Assembly (NCBI RefSeq): GCF_019039055.1
Contig: NZ_JAHOPB010000001.1
Coordinates: 1,302,001 to 1,366,000 of the forward strand
Length of the DNA: 64,000 nt
Reading direction: 5' to 3'
Source: Reyranella humidisoli
GTDB taxonomy: Bacteria; Pseudomonadota; Alphaproteobacteria; Reyranellales; Reyranellaceae
In this document: in pieces, positions 8,456 through 16,393 of the stretch
Numbering within the stretch: the first letter of the stretch is position 1
Layout of the letters: every line of letters starts with the position of its first letter
Notes under the pieces: model-generated
The model's input: the letters and a program-made list of their open reading frames with translations, nothing else
Database searches by the model: none
Told to the model about the DNA's origin: nothing
Made by a program: the position numbers and the translations under genes

Positions 8456-9031
8456 ATGGCTCTCCTGCCCATCCTCACGGCGCCCGATCCGCGCCTGAAG
8501 AAGAAATCCCTGCCGGTCGACGCCGTCGACGCCGGTGTGCGCCAGCTCATGGATGACATGCTGGAGACGATGTACGACGCGCCCGGCATCGGCCTCGCCG
8601 CGCCGCAGGTCGGCGTGCTGAAGCGTGTCATCGTGCTCGACATCGACCGCGAGGACACCAAGACCGGCCCGCTGTTCATGGCCAATCCCGAGATCGTCGC
8701 GGCGTCGGACGAGGACGTCGCCTACGAGGAAGGCTGCCTCTCGGTGCCGGACCACTATTCCGACGTGGTTCGTCCCGCGACGGTAACGGTTCGCTACCTC
8801 GACCGTGACGGCAAGCAGCAGGACCTCGCCTGCGACGGCCTGCTGGCGACCTGCGTGCAGCACGAGATCGACCATCTCGACGGCGTGTTGTTCATCGACC
8901 ACATCTCGGCGCTGAAGCGGAACATGATCCTTCGCAAGCTCCTGAAGGCGCGCAAGGAACAGGAACGCGACGCGGCCGAAGGCCGGCCCGCGAAGGCCCA
9001 CGCGAAGGAAGATCCCGAGCACGCACTCTGA
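8456..9031 (+). CDS. def: Peptide deformylase
   Basis: Removes the formyl group from nascent protein N-termini. All three motifs are present: GIGLAAPQ (44-51), EGCLSVP (92-98, metal ligand C94) and QHEIDH (135-140, metal ligands H136 and H140, catalytic E137). The 191-residue length includes a charged, non-conserved C-terminal tail. Unusually for this family, the tRNA formyltransferase gene fmt is not the next gene; a repeat element and a convergent phosphodiesterase gene follow. Confidence 0.97.
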   Translation: MALLPILTAPDPRLKKKSLPVDAVDAGVRQLMDDMLETMYDAPGIGLAAPQVGVLKRVIVLDIDREDTKTGPLFMANPEIVAASDEDVAYEEGCLSVPDHYSDVVRPATVTVRYLDRDGKQQDLACDGLLATCVQHEIDHLDGVLFIDHISALKRNMILRKLLKARKEQERDAAEGRPAKAHAKEDPEHAL

Positions 9032-9067
9032 GGTTGAGGCGGGCGCGACGCGCTGACCACAACCAAG

Positions 9068-9142
9068 GTGTCATCCTGAGCGTAGCGAGGGATCCTTAAT
9101 CTTCTGCCGCGCGAGGATCCCTCGCTACGCTCGGGATGACAC
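9068..9142. repeat. Palindromic intergenic repeat, family A, copy 1
   Basis: Two 29-base arms (9068-9096 and 9114-9142) are inverted complements with one G-T wobble, around a 17-base loop. Each arm has the form GTGTCATCCTGAGCG...GGATCCT. Related pairs occur at 23282-23365 and 34559-34655. This copy lies between convergent genes, where it could serve as a bidirectional terminator. Confidence 0.9.
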
Positions 9143-9173
9143 TGTTGTTGGAGCGAGGCTCCTTGCAAGCGAT

Positions 9174-9992
9174 TCAATCGATCAGCTTGCCGTCGGCATC
9201 GAAGAACGGAAACGGGCCCTCATAGTCGCCGATGACGGCGGTGTGGGTCACGAGCTGGCCGTCGTTCCACCAGTGCAGCATGAATCCCGGCGGCTCCATG
9301 CAGAAGCGGCTGGGGGCATCGGGATGGATGTCGAGCGCCACCTGATGGGCGGGACTGGGGCAGGTCATGGCCGGCCGGCCACCGACCTGGGCGTGGATCG
9401 TGCGATGGAGATGGCCGCACAGGATCAGTTCGATCTGGGCATGTTTTGCGACGACGTCCGCAAAGGCCTCGCGGCCCAGCAGCCCGATCTTGTCCATGTG
9501 GCCGATGCCGGTGACGAACGGCGGATGGTGCATCATCACCAGCGTCGGCGCTTCCGGCTTGTCGGCCAGCGTCCGGTCGAGCCAGTCGAGGCGCTCGCGG
9601 CAGAGTTCGCCGCCGCCCTGGCCGGGGACCAGCGTATCGAGGCCGACCAGGCGCAGCGGATAGTCGTCGATCGCGAACTGCAGGAACCTGCCCCGCTCCG
9701 GCAGGTAGCCGCCGTCGCGGAAGGCGTCGCGCATCGCCTCGCGCTCGTCGTGATTGCCCGGGATGGCGACGATGCGCTGCCGGATCGGCGCCAGGATCGA
9801 CTTCAGGTGTTCGTATTCCTCGGGCCGGCCGAGATCGACGAGGTCGCCGGTCAACAGCACGATGTCGGGTTGCGGGCTCAGCGCCAGAAGCTCCTGCACG
9901 CAGCGGCGCAGCATGGAGGCCGTGTCGACCTTCCTGTAGGCGAGCTTGCCGGGCAGCTTGATGTGGGTGTCGGTGATCTGGGCAATCAGCAT
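9174..9992 (-). CDS. GpdQ-like metallophosphodiesterase
   Basis: A 272-residue calcineurin-like phosphoesterase of the GpdQ/CpdA class with a binuclear metal site: DTH (D8, H10), GDLVDLGRPEEY, GNHDE, MHHPPF and GHLHR. The spacing and the motifs RPEEY, HHPPF-x-TGIGHMDKIGL and HQVALD resemble the glycerophosphodiesterase GpdQ more than cyclic-AMP phosphodiesterase CpdA. ATG 9992 is chosen because GAGGAG precedes it and the fold starts there. It is the last gene of the deoR-ABC operon, 10 bases after the ATPase, so it probably hydrolyses the imported phosphodiester in the cytoplasm. The substrate is inferred. Confidence 0.82.
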   Translation of the reverse strand: MLIAQITDTHIKLPGKLAYRKVDTASMLRRCVQELLALSPQPDIVLLTGDLVDLGRPEEYEHLKSILAPIRQRIVAIPGNHDEREAMRDAFRDGGYLPERGRFLQFAIDDYPLRLVGLDTLVPGQGGGELCRERLDWLDRTLADKPEAPTLVMMHHPPFVTGIGHMDKIGLLGREAFADVVAKHAQIELILCGHLHRTIHAQVGGRPAMTCPSPAHQVALDIHPDAPSRFCMEPPGFMLHWWNDGQLVTHTAVIGDYEGPFPFFDADGKLID

Positions 9993-10002
9993 GTCATGCT
10001 CC

Positions 10003-11049
10003 TCACAGGACCAGCAGGCCGCGCGGATCGATGGCCAGGCCCACCGCCTCGCCATGCTGGAAGTCGCGTCGCGCCGTGCTCTCGATCACCAGCGGGCGCT
10101 CCTCACCGACATCGACGAAAAGCCGCGTGCGGTCGCCCAGGAAGAAGGCCGACGCCACCTTGCCTTGCAGGCTCGCCGCCTCGCCGCTCTCGGCGACACG
10201 GATGTCCTCGGGCCGGAACAGGATCTCGGTCGCCGTGGCGGGCGCTTCGGCCCAGGGAACGATGCCGGCTTTGCAGCGGAAGATGCCTTCGCGGGCCGTG
10301 CCGGTCAGCCGGTTCATCGTGCCGATGAAGTCGGCCACGAAGCGCGTGGCCGGTCGCTGGTAGATCTCGCGCGGCTTGCCGATCTGGGCGACGCGACCAT
10401 GCTCCATGACGACGATGCGATCGCCCAGTGCCATCGCCTCGGCCTGGTCGTGCGTGACGTAGATCGCCGTGATGCCGAGCGAGCGCAGCAGCGAATCGAT
10501 GTCGAGGCGCAGCGTGTCGCGCAGCTTGGCGTCGAGGGCGGTCAGCGGCTCGTCGAGCAGCAGCGCCCGTGGCCGCACCGCGATGGCGCGCGCAAGCGCC
10601 ACGCGCTGGCGCTGGCCGCCCGAGAGCTGGTCGATGCGCCGGTCCGCGAGCCGCGTGATCTGCATCATCGCCAGCATCTCCGAGACGCGCGCCTTCACCT
10701 GCGCATCCGGTACCTTGCGGATGCGCAGGCCGTAGCCGACGTTGCCGGCCACGGTCATGTTCGGGAAGAGCGCGTAGGACTGGAACACCATGCCGACATT
10801 GCGCTGCTCGATCGGCAGGTGCGTGACATCGACCCCGTCGAACAAGACCTTGCCGCCGGCATCGGGCTCTTCCAGCCCGGCGATGATGCGCAGCGTCGTG
10901 GTCTTGCCGCAGCCGGAGGGGCCCAGGAACACGACGGTCTCGCCGGCATGGATGGCGAGATCGAGCGGCTCCAGCGCGCGGGTACCATCGACGAAGGTCT
11001 TGGCGCAGTTCTCGAGCGCGATGGAGACGGGTTTGCCGGCGTCGGTCAT
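10003..11049 (-). CDS. ABC transporter ATP-binding protein (CUT1/PotA-FbpC class)
   Basis: A 348-residue importer ATPase with Walker A GPSGCGKTT, Q-loop VFQSYALFPNMTV, signature LSGGQRQRVALARA, Walker B ALLLDEPLTALDA and H-loop THDQ. The C-terminal extension of about 110 residues carries the regulatory TOBE/OB domain typical of polyamine, iron and phosphonate importers. ATG 11049 overlaps the permease stop by 4 bases. It energises the two permeases upstream. Confidence 0.95.
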   Translation of the reverse strand: MTDAGKPVSIALENCAKTFVDGTRALEPLDLAIHAGETVVFLGPSGCGKTTTLRIIAGLEEPDAGGKVLFDGVDVTHLPIEQRNVGMVFQSYALFPNMTVAGNVGYGLRIRKVPDAQVKARVSEMLAMMQITRLADRRIDQLSGGQRQRVALARAIAVRPRALLLDEPLTALDAKLRDTLRLDIDSLLRSLGITAIYVTHDQAEAMALGDRIVVMEHGRVAQIGKPREIYQRPATRFVADFIGTMNRLTGTAREGIFRCKAGIVPWAEAPATATEILFRPEDIRVAESGEAASLQGKVASAFFLGDRTRLFVDVGEERPLVIESTARRDFQHGEAVGLAIDPRGLLVL

Positions 11050-11852
11050 TCTGTTTCCTCCGCCACCAACTTCACCGGTCGCGGCTTGGCAAAAGCCTGC
11101 ATGGCCAGCAGCAAGGGCATGATCATCACGAAGAAGACGAGCGTGTAGGCGCTGCCGACCTCGAGCCGCAGCGACGCATAGGCGTCCGCGAGGCCCACGG
11201 GCAGCGTCTTGGTGAACGGCGTGTGCAGCAGCCAGGTCATGTTGAATTCGCCCATCGACAGCGTCACCACCATCAGCGAGCCGGCGAGGATGCCCTGGCG
11301 GCAGTTGGGCAGCACGATGTCGCGGAAGCGTTCCCAGAAGCCGGCGCCCAGCGACGCCGCGCCTTCCTCGAGCGTCTTGAGGTCGATCGCCATCAGCACG
11401 GCGAGCACGCTGCGCACCATGAAGGGCAGGGTGAAGAGCACGTGGCCCACCAGGATGAAGGCCCACGAGGTGCGAAAGCCCGACAGGGTGCCGTAGGTCA
11501 CGATCAGCGCCAGTGCGGTCGCGAGGCCCGGCACCGCGACCGGCATCACCAGCAATTCCTCGATGGCGCGGGTCAGCGCGTTCTGGCGCTTGGCCAGCAC
11601 GTAGGCCGCCGGGATGCCGAGCACGAGTGTGGCGGCGAGGCAGGCGAGCGACAGGCCGATCGACAGGAAGATCGTGTCGCGATAGCCGTTCCAGACCTCC
11701 ATCACCCAGCGCAGGGTGAGGCCGCTCTCGATGCCGACGAAGTAATTCACCGTGAGGCCGGCCATGATCGAGAGGATCATCGGCACGATCAGGAAGGCGC
11801 AGACCAGCAGCGTGAAGCCGAGCTGGAAGTAGAAGAGACCGCGACGCTTCAT
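11046..11852 (-). CDS. ABC transporter permease (second subunit)
   Basis: A 268-residue inner-membrane permease of the binding-protein-dependent class. It has six predicted helices and the EAA loop as LEEGAASLGAGFWERFRDIVLP. The start MKRRGLFYFQ at 11852 is one base after the stop of the first permease. The stop overlaps the ATPase start. Confidence 0.93.
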   Translation of the reverse strand: MKRRGLFYFQLGFTLLVCAFLIVPMILSIMAGLTVNYFVGIESGLTLRWVMEVWNGYRDTIFLSIGLSLACLAATLVLGIPAAYVLAKRQNALTRAIEELLVMPVAVPGLATALALIVTYGTLSGFRTSWAFILVGHVLFTLPFMVRSVLAVLMAIDLKTLEEGAASLGAGFWERFRDIVLPNCRQGILAGSLMVVTLSMGEFNMTWLLHTPFTKTLPVGLADAYASLRLEVGSAYTLVFFVMIMPLLLAMQAFAKPRPVKLVAEETE

Positions 11853-11853
11853 G

Positions 11854-12672
11854 TCAGCCTGCCGCCGCGACGCTGGATCCGGCGGCGGTGCGTGCCGCTG
11901 CGAGGACAACCCAGGTGACCGCGCCCAGCACGAAGCTGAGCGCCGCCGCCATGGCGATGTTCGCCGAGAGGGTGAACTCGGTGTAGATGACCATCGGCAG
12001 GACGTCGATCCGGGCGGCGAGCGTGAACGCCGTGCCGAACGCACCGACCGCCGTCGCAAAGCAGATCGCGCCCGCGGAAATGAAGGCGGGCTTCAGCCCG
12101 GGAATGATGACGTCGAGCACGACGTGCCACGGCGAGGCGCCCAGCGAACGCGCCGCTTCCTCGAGCTTGGGGTCGAGTTTCTCGGCGGCAGCCATCACGG
12201 TGAGGATGGTGCGCGGGATCGAGAAATAGACGTAGCCCATGAAGAGGCCGGAGAGCGTGTAGGCGAAGACCAGCTTCTCGCCGGTCAGCGCCTGCGTCAC
12301 CTGGCCGATCAGGCCCTGGCGGCCGGCCAGCATGATCACCATGAAGCCGATCACCACGCCGGGAAAGGCCAGCGGAAAGGTCAGCATCGCGACCAGCATG
12401 CCGTTGCCGGGGAACCGGTTGCGCTGCAGGAACACGCCGGCAATGCCGCTGATGACGAGGGTCGCGGCCGTCGTCGCGGCGGCCACGGCGAGGGTGGAGA
12501 GCAGGCTGTTGAAGTAGTTGGCGTCGGTCACGATCGCGGCATAGGCCGCCCATCCGGTCTTGCCGCTGCCGCCGATGAAGAACAGCCGTGCCATGGGCAG
12601 CAGGAAGAAGGCCGCGAAGAAGATGCCGGCCGGCAGCAGGAGGAAGATCAATCGGCGGAGTTCGTTCCGCAT
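11854..12672 (-). CDS. ABC transporter permease (first subunit)
   Basis: A 272-residue permease paired with the next gene. The EAA loop reads LEEAARSLGASPWHVVLDV. ATG 12672 (MRNELRRLIFLLLPAG) is preferred over ATG 12696 because AAGGA lies about 10 bases upstream and the first helix starts directly after. A palindromic repeat separates it from the upstream binding-protein gene. Confidence 0.93.
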   Translation of the reverse strand: MRNELRRLIFLLLPAGIFFAAFFLLPMARLFFIGGSGKTGWAAYAAIVTDANYFNSLLSTLAVAAATTAATLVISGIAGVFLQRNRFPGNGMLVAMLTFPLAFPGVVIGFMVIMLAGRQGLIGQVTQALTGEKLVFAYTLSGLFMGYVYFSIPRTILTVMAAAEKLDPKLEEAARSLGASPWHVVLDVIIPGLKPAFISAGAICFATAVGAFGTAFTLAARIDVLPMVIYTEFTLSANIAMAAALSFVLGAVTWVVLAAARTAAGSSVAAAG

Positions 12673-12697
12673 GGTTGGTGGTTCCTTCTTGCACACC

Positions 12698-12805
12698 CCT
12701 CATCCTGAGGAGGCGCGAAGCGCCGTCTCGAAGGATGGGCAATCAGCGTAGTGCTCGTGCCCACCCTTCGAGACGCGCTCCTATGGAGCGCTCCTCAGGG
12801 TGAGG
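12698..12805. repeat. Palindromic repeat, family B, copy 1 (inside an operon)
   Basis: Inverted arms of about 45 bases (12698-12741 and 12758-12805) carry CCTCATCCTGAGGAG, an internal small palindrome and the CGTCTCGAAGGATGGGCA end. A second copy is at 43566-43700. This copy lies between the binding-protein and permease genes of one operon, where it could lower downstream expression relative to the binding protein. Confidence 0.85.
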
Positions 12806-12862
12806 TCGTAGCTGAGAGCAGCGGGGTGGCGACCTTGCCGTCACCCCGCTGTACCCGTCCCG

Positions 12863-13873
12863 TCAGTTCACTTCCTTGCGGTAGCGCTCGACGATCTGCG
12901 GCTGCGCCTTGGCGAGGCTCTTGAGGTCCACCGGCTTGGCGCGGGCATATTCCGCGTCGGGCAGGAACTTGGCCTTGGCCTCGGCCGACAGCCGGTCGGC
13001 GAAGACCGGGCGCAGATAGGCATTGCCCCACATCGCCTGGCTCTCGTCGGACAGGACGAAGTCGAGCACCTTCTTGCCGTTGTCGGGATTGGGTCCCTTG
13101 TTCACCAGGCCCATCACATAGGGGAACACCAGCGTGCCCTCCTTCGGGATGACGAACTGCACCGGCGCCTTGTCGGTGTACTGGCCGCGATAGGCGTTGA
13201 AGTCGTAGTCGAGCAGGATCGGGATCTCGCCCGAGATCACGCGGGCATAGGAAGTCTGCTTCGGCACGATCGGCTGGTTCTTGGCCAGTTCCTTGAAGAA
13301 CTTGATGGCCGGATCGAGATTTTCGTAGGTGCCGCCCAGCGCGAGGTTGATCGCCATCACGCCGAGCTGGCCGACGGCGGCCGAGGTCGGGTCGAGATAG
13401 CCGACGAGGCCCTTGTATTCGGGCTTCAGCAGGTCGGCCCAGCTCTGCGGCACCGGCTTGTTGCCGAGCGCGGCCTTGTTCACGAACAGGCCGAGCGTGC
13501 CGGAGTGGATCGTGAACCAGTTGCCGTCGGGATCCTTGAGGTCGGCCGGGATCTTCTCCCAGTTCTTCGGCTTGTACGGCGTCAGCACGCCGGCATCCTT
13601 GGCCGGATCGGCCGCGATGCCGCCGAGATAGGTGACGTCGGCCACCGGGCTGCCCTTCTCGGCGATCAGCGCGGCGATGGCCTGGCCGGAGTTCTTGTTG
13701 TCCGGCGGGACCTGGATGCCGAGCCTGGCCTGGATGGCCTTGAGCTGCGAGCCCCAGTCGGCCCATTCGGGCGGGCAGTTGTAGCAGATGGCCCGCTGCT
13801 GGGCGGCGGCGCCCGTGATGTTGCCCAGGGCGACGACGCCCAGGGCGGCCGCGATGGCGAGATGTTTCAGCAT
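12863..13873 (-). CDS. ABC transporter periplasmic substrate-binding protein (type 1/AfuA-like)
   Basis: A 336-residue precursor with a clear Sec signal (MLKHLAIAAALGVVALG...AAAQ). The mature protein begins with a cysteine-containing ICYNCPPEW and has the two-lobe architecture of the spermidine/putrescine-iron-phosphonate binding family (for example LFVNKAAL, SWADLL, YRGQYTDKAPVQF). AAGGAGG lies just before ATG 13873, within the end of deoR, so the two are coupled with a 4-base gap. A phosphodiester or phosphonate ligand is inferred from the linked GpdQ-like enzyme. Confidence 0.9.
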   Translation of the reverse strand: MLKHLAIAAALGVVALGNITGAAAQQRAICYNCPPEWADWGSQLKAIQARLGIQVPPDNKNSGQAIAALIAEKGSPVADVTYLGGIAADPAKDAGVLTPYKPKNWEKIPADLKDPDGNWFTIHSGTLGLFVNKAALGNKPVPQSWADLLKPEYKGLVGYLDPTSAAVGQLGVMAINLALGGTYENLDPAIKFFKELAKNQPIVPKQTSYARVISGEIPILLDYDFNAYRGQYTDKAPVQFVIPKEGTLVFPYVMGLVNKGPNPDNGKKVLDFVLSDESQAMWGNAYLRPVFADRLSAEAKAKFLPDAEYARAKPVDLKSLAKAQPQIVERYRKEVN

Positions 13874-13877
13874 GGGA

Positions 13878-14684
13878 TCAACCCCTCCTTGTTTGACCAG
13901 TCGAACCGTTGGACGCGACGTCGTCTGACCAGACGACGAGCCGGACGCCCGCGTCGCGCAATTGCCCGGCAATGGCATCGGGCGGCGGCCGGTCGGTGAA
14001 GACGGCGCTCGCCTCTGTGACGTGGCCGCCGCGCACCGTGGCGCCGCGGCCGAACTTGGAATGGTCGAGGACGAGGAAGCGCTGGCGGCAATGCTGCGCC
14101 AGCGCGCTGCGCATCGTGACCTCGTCGGTGCTGAAATCGAGCAGCGTGCCGTCCTCGGCGACGCCGCCGACGCCGTAGATGCCGATGTCGGCGGCGAAGC
14201 GGCCGAAGAAGCCGTGGGCCTCGCCCGCCACCACGTCGTGATCGAGGTTGCGCAGGCGTCCGCCGGCCACCGTGATCTCGCTCGAAGCGCTGCGGCTCAG
14301 CGCCAGCGCGACGTTGAGGTTGTTCGTCATCGCGCGCAGCCCGGCATGCTCGGCCAGCGCCAGCGCACATTGCTCGGGCGTCGTGCCGATGCCGAAGAAC
14401 AGCGAGGCGCCGTCCGGTACGTCGCGCGCCACAAGCTGGGCGATCCGCCGCTTGGCGTCGATGTTCAGGACGCGGCGGGCGGGATAGGCGAGGTTCTCGC
14501 CGTCGGGCGGCAGCTCGACGCCGCCGTGGCGGCGGCGCAGCAGGCCACGGTCGCAGAGCAGGTTCACGTCGCGCCGGATGGTCTGCGGCGTCACGCCGAA
14601 CTGAAGGGCAAGCGCCTCGATCGCCTGGAACCCGTCCCCCCGGACGCGTTCGACGATGGCGCGGGCGCGATCTTCCGCCTGCAT
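13878..14684 (-). CDS. DeoR/GlpR family transcriptional repressor
   Basis: A 268-residue regulator with the N-terminal DeoR helix-turn-helix (ALQFGVTPQTIRRDVNLLCDRGLLRRRHGG). The C-terminal effector domain of the NagB/ribose isomerase fold contains FFGIGTTPE and FSTDEVTMRSALA; these sugar-phosphate-sensing domains usually bind a phosphorylated ligand. ATG 14684 is chosen because AGGA precedes it and the HTH register fits; an ATG at 14726 is possible. It heads the ABC-GpdQ operon and probably represses it. Confidence 0.92.
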   Translation of the reverse strand: MQAEDRARAIVERVRGDGFQAIEALALQFGVTPQTIRRDVNLLCDRGLLRRRHGGVELPPDGENLAYPARRVLNIDAKRRIAQLVARDVPDGASLFFGIGTTPEQCALALAEHAGLRAMTNNLNVALALSRSASSEITVAGGRLRNLDHDVVAGEAHGFFGRFAADIGIYGVGGVAEDGTLLDFSTDEVTMRSALAQHCRQRFLVLDHSKFGRGATVRGGHVTEASAVFTDRPPPDAIAGQLRDAGVRLVVWSDDVASNGSTGQTRRG

Positions 14685-14733
14685 TCCCGGATCCTGAGCC
14701 CGTTTCCTGTCCCGTTCGATCTGCATGGTTCGA

Positions 14734-14802
14734 ATGAACAATGCAGACAGTTGTTTTCGTTCAGATGACTTTCACATGAACATTATGTGTCGTCAAATGA
14801 AC
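14734..14802 (-). promoter_or_regulatory. Candidate DeoR operator region upstream of the regulator gene
   Basis: ATGAAC occurs at 14734, 14776 and 14797, spaced 42 and 21 bases, that is four and two helical turns. TTTCGTTC at 14755-14762 is the inverted form of GAACGAA(A/G) seen at 14799-14806. TTTCGTT-type repeats are common DeoR-family operators. The gap 14685-15006 (322 bases) otherwise holds only this region and the hairpin at 14985-15006. Confidence 0.35.
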
Positions 14803-14984
14803 GAAGGCCGAGCGAAGCTGGGCCAGGGAGCGTCAGGACATTGCGCAGCAATGGCGGGGAGCGTCGACGGCAGAGGGATCACTCATGACCCCTCCGGCCG
14901 CCTCGCGTGGCGTTCTTGCCTTTTCTGCGCGGCGCGGGCCTCTGCGCCTTCGTCGCTTCGCTCCTGCAGGCGCTGCCGCCCGCC

Positions 14985-15006
14985 GGCGCGAAACGAGTTT
15001 CGCGCC
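14985..15006 (-). terminator. Hairpin directly after the SAF-domain dehydrogenase gene
   Basis: GGCGCGAAAC pairs with GTTTCGCGCC over a 2-base centre (10-bp perfect palindrome), abutting the stop codon at 15007-15009. No T-run follows, so termination is likely but not certain. Confidence 0.5.
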
Positions 15007-16371
15007 TTACTGAGCCGCGATCTTCGACGCGGCCGGCGCGAAGTCGCGTTCCATCTCGCGGCGCAACTTCACCGCAGTCAGGGACTCGTCCATCACCACG
15101 TCGGCGTAGGTCAGGGACTGGCCGGCCTTGATCGGCTTTACCAGCTTGACGTTGTGCGCGAGGCCGAGCGGCAGGCTGCCGAGGCCGGTCGACTTCTCGG
15201 ACGGGAACAGCTTGCCGTAGACCGTGTAGCCGCCCTCGCCGTCCAGCATTTCGCCGGGCTTGAGGTCGCGCTTGGCGGTGGCGATGACGTCGGCATGGAA
15301 GCCGATCGGCGTGCCGGTCGGTTCCTTGCGCAGGCCGATAGAGGCGACCGACATGCCGACCTCGAGGCCGATCAGGTGCCAGCGCTTGTACATGACGGAG
15401 TAGCGACCGCTCGGGTCGGTCTGCAGCATGTACTCCTCGAAGCAGTTCTTCTGGTACTCGGTGGCGGCCTCGAACACGACCCACACGCCCTTGCGGATCT
15501 CGTAGGGGATGGCGCGCCCGTCCTTCTCCAGCGACGAGGCGACTTCGACCTGGCCCTTGTGATGGAGCTGGCCGCCTTCGGAGATCGGCCGCATCACGAA
15601 GGGCAGGTCCTCCACGGAACACGGCGGGAAGGCGAGGCCGTCCGGCGCCGGCGTGAGGCCGGTGGCATTGGCGACGGCGGTGCTCTCGATGGCGGGCTTG
15701 GAGCCGTCGAGGAACGAATTGAACATCTTGGGGTTCAGGCCGCCGCGCCTGGCCTGCTCCTCGTTGAGGCCCCAGTATTTCCACACGGTCTCGGGCGTCG
15801 ACTGCGCGAAGTGCGGCAGCCACTTGTGGCCGCGGCCGGCCGCCGTCACCTCGAAGCCCGAGGTGCGGGCCCAGTCGACCAGCTCGCAGATCAGTGCCGG
15901 CTGGTCGCCATAGGCCAGGGAGTAGATCACGCCGGCAGCGGCGGCGCGCTTGGCCAGCAGCGGGCCGCAGAAGGCGTCGGCCTCCACGGTGACCATGACG
16001 ACGCTCTTGCCGTGCCTAAAAGCTTCGAGCGCGTGCTCGACGGCGGCGATCGGATCGCCGGTCGATTCGACGATGATGTCGATCTCGGGGTGGCTGACCA
16101 GCGCGCGCCAGTCGTCGGTGAGATGGGTGCTGCCGTGCTTGCGCGCGTCCGCGAACGAACTGGCCTGCGTCACGTCGGGCTTCCAGCCGAGCCGCGCCAG
16201 GTTCTCTCTCGCGCGGTCGGGCGAGAGATCGGCGATGCCCAAGAGATGGATGCCCGGCGTCGTGGGAATCTGCGACAGGTACATCGAGCCGAACTTGCCG
16301 GCGCCGATGACGCCGATGCGCAGCGGATTGGCTTCGGCCGCGCGGGCCTGAAGCATGCGATGGAGACTCAT
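15007..16371 (-). CDS. NAD(P)-dependent homoserine dehydrogenase-like oxidoreductase with SAF domain
   Basis: A 454-residue protein with an N-terminal Rossmann fold (RIGVIGAGKFGSMYL, about 18-32). A homoserine-dehydrogenase/Gfo-Idh-like middle follows, with ESTGDPIAAVEHALEAF and VEADAFCGPLL. A C-terminal SAF domain (about 370-440) contains RDLKPGEMLDGEGGYTVYGK and IKAGQSLTYADV. Proteins of this architecture are widespread in proteobacteria and mostly uncharacterised. It lies 22 bases after the PhyH dioxygenase gene under a GntR regulator, suggesting sequential hydroxylation and dehydrogenation of one catabolic substrate, which is inference. Confidence 0.8.
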   Translation of the reverse strand: MSLHRMLQARAAEANPLRIGVIGAGKFGSMYLSQIPTTPGIHLLGIADLSPDRARENLARLGWKPDVTQASSFADARKHGSTHLTDDWRALVSHPEIDIIVESTGDPIAAVEHALEAFRHGKSVVMVTVEADAFCGPLLAKRAAAAGVIYSLAYGDQPALICELVDWARTSGFEVTAAGRGHKWLPHFAQSTPETVWKYWGLNEEQARRGGLNPKMFNSFLDGSKPAIESTAVANATGLTPAPDGLAFPPCSVEDLPFVMRPISEGGQLHHKGQVEVASSLEKDGRAIPYEIRKGVWVVFEAATEYQKNCFEEYMLQTDPSGRYSVMYKRWHLIGLEVGMSVASIGLRKEPTGTPIGFHADVIATAKRDLKPGEMLDGEGGYTVYGKLFPSEKSTGLGSLPLGLAHNVKLVKPIKAGQSLTYADVVMDESLTAVKLRREMERDFAPAASKIAAQ

Positions 16372-16393
16372 TGTTTCCTCCGGAAGTCTTCGT

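Noticed and set aside
14722..14745. GGTTCGAAT resembling a tRNA T-loop
   Set aside because: No paired T-stem, anticodon arm or acceptor stem can be built around it; it lies in the deoR promoter region.
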